In this document: in pieces, positions 36,281 through 44,346 of the stretch
Layout: each line of letters starts with the position of its first letter
How positions within the stretch are numbered: the stretch's first letter is position 1
NCBI GenBank assembly: GCA_965656875.1
Contig: CBFHMJ010000004.1
Span: forward strand, 40,917 to 104,916
Source of the DNA: CBFHMJ01 sp965656875
GTDB lineage: Bacteria > Pseudomonadota > Gammaproteobacteria > Enterobacterales > Alteromonadaceae
Reading direction: 5' to 3'
Length of the DNA: 64,000 bases
The notes under the pieces: model-generated
What the model was told of the DNA's origin: nothing
What the model saw: only the letters and a program-made list of their open reading frames with translations
Database searches by the model: none
Program-made: the position numbers and the translations under genes

Positions 36281-36303
36281 AAGCCCTGTCGGAGGCAGGG
36301 CTT
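36281..36303. terminator. Terminator hairpin after the serine hydrolase
   Basis: AAGCCCTG pairs with CAGGGCTT around a seven-base loop. The stem ends in TTGTTC on the plus strand; it may serve the convergent fdxA gene too. Confidence 0.6.
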
Positions 36304-36319
36304 GTTCACGGTTAGATTC

Positions 36320-36345
36320 GGAATTTCTTCCGCAAAGGTCAACAG
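36320..36345 (+). repeat. MITE-end remnant beside fdxA
   Basis: GAATTTC, then CCGCAAAGGTCAACAG: the block GCAAAGGTCAACAG (36332-36345) is identical to 10114-10127 in the palindromic element. It lies immediately beyond the 3' end of fdxA. The terminal CCCTA is missing. Confidence 0.45.
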
Positions 36346-36348
36346 CTT

Positions 36349-36675
36349 CTAATAGTCTCGGAAGTACTTAAATTTACCGGGTAAGCCATCCCACTTATCA
36401 GCATCTTCCGGTGATGCTTTCATTTCGGTGATGTTTGGCCATTTTCTGGCGTATTCAGCGTTTATATCAATATATATATCCTGACCTTCAGGCAATTCGG
36501 TTTCTTCATAAATGGCAGTAACCGGACATTCTGGCTCACACAGAGCGCAGTCAATACACTCATCCGGATCAATGACCAGCATGTTTGGTCCTTCATAAAA
36601 GCAATCAACCGGACAGACTTCTACACAATCGGTGTGTTTGCACTTTATACAATTATCTCCAACTACAAATGTCAT
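36349..36675 (-). CDS. fdxA: 7Fe ferredoxin FdxA
   Basis: 108 residues, closely following the Azotobacter-type ferredoxin I family. The first half has C9, C12, C17, C21 and C25 in CIKCKHTDCVEVCPVDC; the second has CIDCALCEPECP. Together they hold one 3Fe-4S and one 4Fe-4S cluster in family members. The C-terminal tail (NAEYARKWPNITEMK, DADKWDG) is also characteristic. Cytosolic electron carrier. Good AAGGAAAAG ribosome site. Single gene. Confidence 0.95.
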   Translation of the reverse strand: MTFVVGDNCIKCKHTDCVEVCPVDCFYEGPNMLVIDPDECIDCALCEPECPVTAIYEETELPEGQDIYIDINAEYARKWPNITEMKASPEDADKWDGLPGKFKYFRDY

Positions 36676-36932
36676 TTACTTTTCCTTCGTTAGTTTGTTT
36701 ACGTATGTTTATTTTATTTTGAGTAAATTTACCTTTTACTGACATTGATTGTTACTAAATGAGGAATTTAAGACAAGGGAAAAGTTCCTTCAAAGAGAAT
36801 TATGTTGTCGTGAATGGTCATATTTATCTGATTTATGGACAACACTCACGATCATGTCATTGATGGATTACAATCTGGGTCTAATCGAACAGCATAACTG
36901 ACAATAATCATGCTGAAGCAACAGGAATTTAG

Positions 36933-37124
36933 ATGAGCATTACAGGTATTTTGAGTATTTTGGCGGGAATTACAGGATTATTGATGGCGTTTGGTGTGAT
37001 ACCTAAACAGCCAGACGATCCTGAGCAGGCGGCATTATGGCGGCAAAAGCATGGTACGACGTTGAAAGTGTTGTGCCCTATGTTAATCCTTTATGGCATT
37101 GCAGCGTTAACCGGGCTGGTTTAA
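36933..37124 (+). CDS. Small two-helix membrane protein
   Basis: 63 residues: helix 1 ILSILAGITGLLMAFGVI, a short charged loop PKQPDDPEQAALWRQKH, helix 2 VLCPMLILYGIAALTGLV. AACAGGAATTTAG precedes the ATG. No family recognised; short proteins of this kind often modulate larger membrane complexes. Confidence 0.5.
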   Translation: MSITGILSILAGITGLLMAFGVIPKQPDDPEQAALWRQKHGTTLKVLCPMLILYGIAALTGLV

Positions 37125-37736
37125 GTCAAAAACCAGGGAAAAATGATATTGGATGTACCGATATATACCCGGTGATTTCAGTTTAGTCACTGATTAAGGT
37201 CTTCATCTTAAGAGGTTCGGCAAATCAGGAGAAGTTGAAAACGGAGATAACGGCATAATCACCGAATTTTAGAATAATTGCATGTAATATTCAGGGAATT
37301 AGTTATTTTGTCACTTAATCAGGAATGAAAAAATTCAGCTTGGAAATATGCCTTCTAAAACTGTATACGATTAAATAAATTTCAATCAAAACGTCTTGAA
37401 TTTTAAATACATTTACAATTACTCTGCTGTCTATAGGTATGTCTTTTTATAACTTTTTAGTGACTTGTGTAAGAAAAGGATAATGTTAATAACCGCTCGC
37501 TATTGAGATACGTCAAAGAAGTGGAGAATTTTATCCTCTATAACTTGCTTTTCATCGGTCCTGGCTTTTCCTGACTTGCTGTTAAGCGTAAAACGAGTAA
37601 TAGCCGATTGTGGTACAAAACTGCCGACGATGTACTTGATCATTTGCGTGACAGCTTTTTCGCTAATGAATCTTGAGGTGTGGTTTATGGTTTTGTGAAG
37701 AAACTTTGAATCAATAAGTAAAATTTAGAGAAAATC
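37125..37736. other. Intergenic region with possible gene remnant
   Basis: About 610 bases between a small membrane protein gene and the chemotaxis receptor. The first part is AT-rich and featureless. The second holds an open minus-strand stretch listed separately. No RNA gene or repeat was recognised. Confidence 0.4.
37500..37724 (-). pseudogene. Possible decayed coding remnant
   Basis: About 74 codons open on the minus strand with protein-like composition (segment TSRFISEKAVTQMIKYIVGSF, then a Lys/Asp-rich tail KARTDEKQVIEDKILHFFDV). It has no start codon except one internal Met. It could be the 3' end of a lost gene; chance is not excluded. Confidence 0.2.
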
Positions 37737-38969
37737 ATGTCCGTCTTTATGTCTGTATATAATTTTGTAGAACGAACATTCTTTTTTACGTTAACCCGTA
37801 AAATTGTTGGAAATCTGGCGTTTGTGTATAGCTTTCAGCTTGCCATGCTGGGATTAACATTGATGTTGCTAAACGATCCTGAGCCAAACCTGGACGCTTA
37901 CCGAGCCTGGCTCTATGTCATTGCTGTTCTGGGATTCGGCGCGATGGTGTTCATCGTTTTTTATATGCGATTCCTGATCGCACGGCCTGTAAAAATGATG
38001 CTGGATAATTTTGATGCGATTAATAACCGGGGCAGTGATTTATCCATCAGACTTCCCCTGTTCACTCAGGATGAATTCAGGGAACTTTCCGCCGCGTACA
38101 ATACGTTTACTAAAAATCTGCAATCTCTCCTTGAAGATGTTCATCGATCAGCACAAAAGGCAACATCTACCAACAGTGAAGTCGTAGAGTCGTTGCATCG
38201 GAGTGTGAAATCCACAGTGCAGCAGCAAGCGTTGACACAGGACATGCAAGCTCAAAGTTCGCAAATTTCGGCTGCGCTGGAAGAGATTGAGCAAAATACT
38301 GATCAGTTTACCAACTTAAATCGACAGAACACGGACATGACTAATGAGTCTGGTGTCTCACTGCGTGATCTGGTTGGGAAGGTTGAACAAATCGCTCAGT
38401 TATTAGGGCGATTCGATTCAACGGTTGGTAATCTGAAGGACAATGCCGACAACATTCGGACCATACTCAGCACGGTTGAAGGATTTTCCGATCAAACGAA
38501 TCTACTCGCGTTGAATGCCGCTATTGAAGCGGCTCGGGCTGGCGAAGCTGGTCGCGGCTTTGCTGTGGTTGCTGATGAAGTACGAACGTTGTCGATTAAA
38601 GTGAGTGAAGCGACTAAACAGATCAGTGAGTTTATGGCGGATATGGATCGTCTGGTGTCGGTGACACAGACAGAATCCCATCACCTGGCTGACAGCGCGA
38701 CAAAGGCCAGTAATGAAGTGGAGCAAATCGTGTCTGGTTTTGACGGTATGGTCGAGTCATTTCAGTCGAATACTGACCGACTGGCGGGTATTCACAGCGC
38801 AATTCACCAGTTAACTGCAAGCCATCGGGCGAATCATGATGCGGTGAATGAAATAACTGAACTGGGACATGGTATTCAACTGGATATGACTGAGGTCGAA
38901 AAACAGACTAACTCGCTGAATGAGAAAACCCGGTCAACTCAGGTCAAATTACAACAGTTTGTTGATTAG
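37737..38969 (+). CDS. Methyl-accepting chemotaxis protein
   Basis: 410 residues. Two membrane helices (about 24-42 and 57-76) with almost no periplasmic domain, then a HAMP segment (ARPVKMMLDNFDAINNRG) and a long coiled-coil signalling domain. The hairpin tip contains the conserved DQTNLLALNAAIEAARAGEAGRGFAVVADEVR in two parts. With no external sensor domain it may sense membrane state, energy or an internal signal. It stands alone with a strong terminator. Confidence 0.9.
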   Translation: MSVFMSVYNFVERTFFFTLTRKIVGNLAFVYSFQLAMLGLTLMLLNDPEPNLDAYRAWLYVIAVLGFGAMVFIVFYMRFLIARPVKMMLDNFDAINNRGSDLSIRLPLFTQDEFRELSAAYNTFTKNLQSLLEDVHRSAQKATSTNSEVVESLHRSVKSTVQQQALTQDMQAQSSQISAALEEIEQNTDQFTNLNRQNTDMTNESGVSLRDLVGKVEQIAQLLGRFDSTVGNLKDNADNIRTILSTVEGFSDQTNLLALNAAIEAARAGEAGRGFAVVADEVRTLSIKVSEATKQISEFMADMDRLVSVTQTESHHLADSATKASNEVEQIVSGFDGMVESFQSNTDRLAGIHSAIHQLTASHRANHDAVNEITELGHGIQLDMTEVEKQTNSLNEKTRSTQVKLQQFVD

Positions 38970-38995
38970 CCTCTGACAACAAAAAGTGGATGTTT

Positions 38996-39028
38996 AAAGC
39001 CGTTAATGCTCTGGGTATTAACGGCTTT
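38996..39028 (+). terminator. Rho-independent terminator
   Basis: AAAGCCGTTAAT pairs perfectly over 12 bases with ATTAACGGCTTT across a nine-base loop, 27 bases after the receptor gene. Confidence 0.8.
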
Positions 39029-39087
39029 ACCGCGTTAATGGGGCTGATAACTACTTTTCCAGAACAATGTCACCAGGATGATGCTTA

Positions 39088-39540
39088 ATGCCTTTAAATT
39101 ACTATGCCTTATTGTTCGGTGTACTGATTGCCGGGTTGGTGATAGTAACGTTTCATAAGACAGACTGGTCGCCCAACGGCTGGGCATTCCCAACGTTGCT
39201 GGCAAGTTTTCCGGCCTACTATTGGGTATTCGCCGTTTATGGCAATGATTATGTGGCTTTAAGGTATGAACTGATAGCTGGCGTTGGCTTTATCGTCATG
39301 TCCGTTTATGCGTGGCAGAAGAAAAACACCGCAGGCATGGTGATTCTGGCAATCGGCTATATTGCTCACGCGTTATATGATGTGGTTCATGACAAATTGT
39401 TTATCAATGCCGGAATGCCCGGTTGGTGGCCGGAGTTTTGTGGTGCGGCGGATTTAATCCTGGGATTGTATGTCGGCTACCTGGCCTGGTCGAGTGCAAA
39501 AACAGCTGGACCTGAGTCAATAAACCCGCACGAAAGCTAA
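39088..39540 (+). CDS. Membrane protein, DUF6010-like
   Basis: 150 residues with about five short membrane helices (YALLFGVLIAGLVIV, FPTLLASFPAYYWVFAV, ELIAGVGFIVMSVYAW, MVILAIGYIAHALYDVVHD, FCGAADLILGLYVGYLAW). The GYIAHALYDVVHD and AADL points are reminiscent of DUF6010 proteins. No catalytic motif; function unknown. Confidence 0.6.
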   Translation: MPLNYYALLFGVLIAGLVIVTFHKTDWSPNGWAFPTLLASFPAYYWVFAVYGNDYVALRYELIAGVGFIVMSVYAWQKKNTAGMVILAIGYIAHALYDVVHDKLFINAGMPGWWPEFCGAADLILGLYVGYLAWSSAKTAGPESINPHES

Positions 39541-39583
39541 ACCTGGACAGTGACTGGCTAACTTGCCACTTGAATATTGTTGG

Positions 39584-40054
39584 TCAGGCAATACTCACCT
39601 TTAAACCGTCTAATTCTTCTCTTACCTCGGGTTTGACGACAAACACCGTGAGCGTGCTACTCAGCGAGTTTCTGGCTGCTTTCGATAAGTCATCCCGATT
39701 CACCTGATATTGCCAGTTTACCGTTCGAATGTGGTTATAACCGTCGGCCTGTAACAAATTTTCACTGAATTGATAATCACTGGTAATAGTGCCTGACAGG
39801 TATCGACGAGAGGCGGCATCATAGCTTAACACTGCGTCACCGGGTGCCATTTCAAGGCGAAATTTTCTAAGTACGGCTTTTTTATTGTGGTTTTTTAGCC
39901 CTTCAGGATAGTGGTGTTCATACAGTGATTTCAGGGTTTGTTCATCGGTAATTGCGGTCAGGTCAGTTAATCGTTGAAAACCGACAGCAATGCATTGTTG
40001 TTGCAGAAAATCAGTCATTAATGAAGAGGCTTTACCAGCGCGAACCATCCACAT
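39584..40054 (-). CDS. Mrr-N-like domain protein lacking a nuclease
   Basis: 156 residues. The opening MWMVRAGKASSLMTDFLQQQCIAVGFQRLTDLT and the later DAVLSYDAASRRYLSGTI follow the N-terminal (EVE-like) recognition domain found before Mrr-type restriction nucleases. The protein ends near residue 156, where a nuclease domain would start, so it is either a free-standing modified-base reader or a truncated restriction enzyme. No partner gene is next to it. Confidence 0.5.
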   Translation of the reverse strand: MWMVRAGKASSLMTDFLQQQCIAVGFQRLTDLTAITDEQTLKSLYEHHYPEGLKNHNKKAVLRKFRLEMAPGDAVLSYDAASRRYLSGTITSDYQFSENLLQADGYNHIRTVNWQYQVNRDDLSKAARNSLSSTLTVFVVKPEVREELDGLKVSIA

Positions 40055-40261
40055 GTTGTACTCCCGGAGACTACTGTTGCGATAGGAAAGAGGTCAGGCG
40101 ACGGAACATACCATGTGGTGCAGGGTTAGGGTAGAGATTCCTGTAAATAAAAACGTATATAAAGTGGGGACCTGGCATAAGCCAGAGCGAGCGGACCTTT
40201 TCGGGGGGAAATGTCGGATATTTCGGGTATCAAATGATGGCTGTCAGGAATGTTTTAAGAG

Positions 40262-41629
40262 TCACCCGGTAATCGTCAGTACAGCTCTTGCGCCTTGTGT
40301 GTTGTCTCGGTTTTTTATCGACAAGTCACCGTTGTGATTGAATGCGATCTGACGACAGAGGACCAGGCCAATACCGCTACCGCCAGGTTTGGTGGAGTAG
40401 TAAGGGACGAACAAGTTGTCCGGATTACTGATTCCGCTGCCCTGGTCGTCGATGATGATCGTTACCTGATTCCCCTGGCGGGCGACGTAAATATCAATAC
40501 ACCGAGACGGTGCCTTTTCAGGGTGATCGATTAAATCGTCCTTCGCATGAATCATGGCTTCTTCCGCATTACGTAGCAGATTCATTAAAACCTGTTCCAA
40601 CTGGACCGGGTCTGCAAAAACTTCAACAGATTGTTGGTTGTGTAGTGTCACCTGACTGCTCGTGAAGAGCGGAATGCATTTGTTGATCAGTTGCGTCAGG
40701 CAGAAGGGTTTTTTATCGGGCGGTGGCAAACGGCTGATTCGTTGAAAACGGTCGATAAAAGCGTGAAGGGAATCGGCACGAGATTTTATCACTTGCAGGC
40801 CTTTTTCCAGAGGTGATGGCGCAGGCGGCGTCTCTGTGGACTGGTTGTTCTCAGCACTGGCAGGTATCAGGTTCAGTAGGGTATTGCTGATGGATGAAAT
40901 CGGCGTCAGTGAGTTATTGATTTCGTGGCTAAGTACGCGATGGAGTTTTTGCCAGGCATCTCGTTCTTTATCCATGAGTATTCGTTGGATATCGCTGATA
41001 AACAGCAGGTAATGTTGTTGTCCGTAATGTGTGTAGCTCACCGAGTAGATATGGCAAGTTTTGGCTTGCTCGGTGTGTGTCAGTTCGACGGCGTATTTAA
41101 CACCCACCTGGATAGGTTGCTTCAGACCCAAATCACGAATATGTAACTGGTCAAGCTTTTCATTTTCAATGGTAAAAAGCTGGCAGGCGGTCGGGTTGGC
41201 AAACGTAAGATTAAAATCTGCATCGGTGGCAACAATAGCAACGTCGATATGAGATATCACGTTATCAAGCAATAGCTGACTTTCTTTGATCTCCAGGCTT
41301 TGTGTGGCCAGCCGATCGGTCAGTGTGTTGAGGAGTTGCTTAACTTCGGTGAGTTCATCCTTGTCATTCGTGACTTTGGAGCGAAGTGTGTAATCACCTT
41401 CTGCAATAGCTTCCAGTAAATTGGCAATGCTCAGGTATTGGTAACGAATGCGATTCGACGTGTACAGCACAAAGTAAAGTGAGGCAGCGACTAACATCAA
41501 CATAGTGAGCATGATGATGTACGGTGAATAATCCTGTTGCATCAGCAAAGCGAATACAAGAATATCCGGCACAGCAACCGCTAACAGCAGTGGCACAATA
41601 ATATTCTTTATGTTGAATAAGTTACGCAT
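40262..41629 (-). CDS. NtrY-like sensor histidine kinase
   Basis: 455 residues. Two N-terminal membrane helices (NIIVPLLLAVAVPDILVFAL and PYIIMLTMLMLVAASLYFVL), a HAMP-like linker, a PAS domain (VIATDADFNLTFANPTACQLF in part), then the H-box LSHEINNSLTPISS, N-box LMNLLRNAEEAM, G1 DDQGSGI and G2 GGSGIGLVL. It starts 12 bases after the response regulator gene and would phosphorylate it. With little periplasmic loop, it may sense membrane or cytosolic signals. Confidence 0.9.
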   Translation of the reverse strand: MRNLFNIKNIIVPLLLAVAVPDILVFALLMQQDYSPYIIMLTMLMLVAASLYFVLYTSNRIRYQYLSIANLLEAIAEGDYTLRSKVTNDKDELTEVKQLLNTLTDRLATQSLEIKESQLLLDNVISHIDVAIVATDADFNLTFANPTACQLFTIENEKLDQLHIRDLGLKQPIQVGVKYAVELTHTEQAKTCHIYSVSYTHYGQQHYLLFISDIQRILMDKERDAWQKLHRVLSHEINNSLTPISSISNTLLNLIPASAENNQSTETPPAPSPLEKGLQVIKSRADSLHAFIDRFQRISRLPPPDKKPFCLTQLINKCIPLFTSSQVTLHNQQSVEVFADPVQLEQVLMNLLRNAEEAMIHAKDDLIDHPEKAPSRCIDIYVARQGNQVTIIIDDQGSGISNPDNLFVPYYSTKPGGSGIGLVLCRQIAFNHNGDLSIKNRDNTQGARAVLTITG

Positions 41630-41641
41630 CGAAGAGGTGGC

Positions 41642-43090
41642 TCACAGGTTGTGTTTCTCGATACGGCGATACCAGGCGCTCCGGCTTAAGCCGAGGGAAG
41701 CTGCGGTCTTTTGCACACTGCCATTAAAGTGATGCAGGCGTTGTTCGATTGCCTGTTTCTCAATGTCGTCGAGTGACAGGGTTAACGGCATTATTGGGGT
41801 TTCATTCGCTGTACTTTCCGTTGCATTACCTGTCGCATTACCTTCTGATTCGCCTTCCGCATTACCGTCTGTGCTGGTGGATAAAGGTGCGCTGTCTGCG
41901 GGCGCAAGGGCCAGTAAGTCTGCGTCGATTTGATCGTTGTGATTCAGGAATAAGGCTCGTTCACAGGCATGATGAAGTTCCCGGACATTTCCAGGCCAGG
42001 CATATTGCAATAACGCCTGAATTGCGTCGTCCGTTAATACCGGGCAATGTAATCCGTTCTGCTGGGCCAGCTTTTGTAAAATGGATTGTGCGAGTGGAAT
42101 GATGTCGTCTTTACGTTCACGCAGTGGCGGCACGATAAGAGTGATTGTATTGAGACGAAAGAACAGATCCTGTCGGAAATCTCCTTCTTTAATTAACGCC
42201 TTTAAGTCGGCATTGGTGGCCGAAATCAGCCGAACATCCGCTTGTTTCGAGCTTGAACTACCTACCATTTCATAACGTTTATCTTCAAGTACGCTGAGCA
42301 GTTTGGCTTGCTGGTTGCCGGGTATATTGCCAATCTCATCTAAGAATAACGTGCCGTGTTCGGCTCGTTCAAAGCGGCCCGTGCGTTTTGCGTTGGCCCC
42401 CGTGAAGGCCCCTTTTACGTGACCGAACAGTTCACTTTCAAACAAACCTTCTGCGATTGCGCCCATGTTGACGGAAACAAAAGGATGACCGGCGCGTTTT
42501 GAATGTTGATGGATGTAACTGGCTAACAGGCTTTTTCCGGTGCCATTTTCACCGAGTAATAAAATGCTGGAGTCACTGCGTTCGAGGCGTTGAATCTGGC
42601 TGAGAAGTTGCTGCATTGCCGCTGATTCAGCAACCAGCTGCACCGGTTGTTCATTGAGTTGTTTGCGTAGTTGCTGGTTTTCTTTGGTCAGTCGCTGGCT
42701 TAATTGCTGGCTGGCTTGCAGTGACAGTTGGGTATTAATGCAATGCAACAGTTGATCATTCTGCCAGGGTTTTTGAATGAAGTCGTTGGCACCGCCTTTC
42801 AGCGTGGCAATCGCCAGTTCAATCGTTGCCCAGCCCGTCATAACAATAACGGGAATGTTCTGATGAGATGTTCGTATTTGTTGTAGTAATGTCAGACCTT
42901 CCTGGCCTGATGTGCTGTCAAGCTGGTAGTTCAGGTCCATCAGGATAAGATCGGGCGTGGAACGAGTGAGTTGTTGCATGAGTTCCGCTGGTGTGGATGC
43001 AGCAATAACTTCATGGCCTTGTGACGTTAATAAAAGCTCCAGGGTAATAATGATGTCCTGGTTATCATCAGCGATAAGAATGCACGACAC
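41642..43090 (-). CDS. NtrC-family sigma-54-dependent response regulator
   Basis: 482 residues. Receiver domain at 1-120 (ADDN near 8, phospho-Asp in LILMDLNY, Lys in FIQKPW). AAA+ domain with GENGTGKS, the sigma-54 contact loop GAFTGA and Walker B GTLFLDEIGN. A Fis-type helix-turn-helix ends the protein (VQKTAASLGLSRSAWYRRIEKH). A variable linker rich in Glu, Ser and Thr precedes it. It probably activates the sigma-54 promoter at 48877-48893 that reads into its own operon. Confidence 0.95.
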   Translation of the reverse strand: MSCILIADDNQDIIITLELLLTSQGHEVIAASTPAELMQQLTRSTPDLILMDLNYQLDSTSGQEGLTLLQQIRTSHQNIPVIVMTGWATIELAIATLKGGANDFIQKPWQNDQLLHCINTQLSLQASQQLSQRLTKENQQLRKQLNEQPVQLVAESAAMQQLLSQIQRLERSDSSILLLGENGTGKSLLASYIHQHSKRAGHPFVSVNMGAIAEGLFESELFGHVKGAFTGANAKRTGRFERAEHGTLFLDEIGNIPGNQQAKLLSVLEDKRYEMVGSSSSKQADVRLISATNADLKALIKEGDFRQDLFFRLNTITLIVPPLRERKDDIIPLAQSILQKLAQQNGLHCPVLTDDAIQALLQYAWPGNVRELHHACERALFLNHNDQIDADLLALAPADSAPLSTSTDGNAEGESEGNATGNATESTANETPIMPLTLSLDDIEKQAIEQRLHHFNGSVQKTAASLGLSRSAWYRRIEKHNL

Positions 43091-43203
43091 GATTTACTCA
43101 CTTGTACTTATTTGAAAGTCTTGTCTGACAATTCGGTGTTGATTGCTGGTGGTCACTGAAATGCCAGTAAACCACCAGACCTGAAATCTCGCCAGACAAG
43201 ATA

Positions 43204-44280
43204 TCAGCTTTTTCTCAGCTTTTTGAGCGTCTTTTTTACTTTTCTGATGAGTGACTTATCGTTTGTGACCGTCAACATAGCTTCATAATAGGTAATTGCG
43301 CCGGCCCGGTTGCTCAGGGCTTCTTGTAGTTCGGCGGCGACTGTCAGGGCCTCAAGGTAAAAATCATCCTTAATTGTGTCAATCGACAGAAAACGGTCAA
43401 GAGACTGCGCCGCCCGGGATTTGTCACCCTGATCATTGAGAGCAATGTAGCCACTGACCAGACAAGCATCGCGCCATGCGGGTTTATCTTTATCCTGAGT
43501 CGGCGTGAGTGCGCAGGTGTCGCTGAATGCTTTTTGCGCGTTGGCGTCGTCATCGTATGTCCACATTAAATTAGCGGTGCGATACATGATTTGCAGATGT
43601 TGATTGTGATGTTTCAGTGCTGTCGCTATCAGGCGTTCACCACCTTGTTGATCTTTGGTGTTTTGCATTAAATCCATGTTGGCGATGATATGCCATTGAG
43701 GGTCCAGTGATTTGAGTTTGGTGACCAGTTTGGCTGATGCGGCTTTGTCACTGTCCCACATGTCTTCCCAGGCCAGCGCTTTTGCGCCAGCGGTGAGATA
43801 TTCCGGATTGGTTGGCGCGAGTTTCGAGGCCGCCACCATGTTTTCAATATGCTTGTCGATGTAACTCATTTTATTGAAAAAACTGGCGTTTTCTTTAATC
43901 AGAAACCATAACTTACCCGCAAAGAAACGAACATCAGCATTATCAGGATATTGTTTGGTCAGGGCGGTTAAGGCGTCTTCGTGATCATCCTGTTCGGTAA
44001 CAACGGCGATACCGACACGCAGCATATTTCCCTGAATATCATTCTTTGGAAAGCGTTTTAATTGTTCGTTGAGGCCGGTGTAATCTCGATCATACCAGGC
44101 TTGCCAGGCAGCATGATGGCGTTGTTGTAGTTTGTCTGTGGTGTGAGATTCGGGGCGTGGAGTACTGGCTTGTGCATAACTGGAATAACCGGACAACATG
44201 AATAAAGTAGCGGTTGTGGCCAGAGTTAATGTTAACGTTGTGCTGGTCAGCAGCGATGAAATCAGGTGACGTGAAGACAT
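43204..44280 (-). CDS. Secreted TPR-like protein of the efflux operon
   Basis: 358 residues with an N-terminal signal peptide (STTLTLTLATTATLFMLSGYSSYAQA in two stretches). The mature part is a row of helix pairs (HHAAWQAWYDRDYTGLNEQL, DALTALTKQYPDNADVRFFAGKL, AGAITYYEAMLTV), as in tetratricopeptide repeats that hold proteins together. It lies between the permease gene and the two-component pair on the same strand. A periplasmic scaffold or sensor for the pump is possible. Confidence 0.6.
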   Translation of the reverse strand: MSSRHLISSLLTSTTLTLTLATTATLFMLSGYSSYAQASTPRPESHTTDKLQQRHHAAWQAWYDRDYTGLNEQLKRFPKNDIQGNMLRVGIAVVTEQDDHEDALTALTKQYPDNADVRFFAGKLWFLIKENASFFNKMSYIDKHIENMVAASKLAPTNPEYLTAGAKALAWEDMWDSDKAASAKLVTKLKSLDPQWHIIANMDLMQNTKDQQGGERLIATALKHHNQHLQIMYRTANLMWTYDDDANAQKAFSDTCALTPTQDKDKPAWRDACLVSGYIALNDQGDKSRAAQSLDRFLSIDTIKDDFYLEALTVAAELQEALSNRAGAITYYEAMLTVTNDKSLIRKVKKTLKKLRKS

Positions 44281-44346
44281 AACATGTTCTCCTTGAACCG
44301 AGCGTGGTGAGCCAACAGGGAGAAATTGTTAGCCCACCACATCGGA

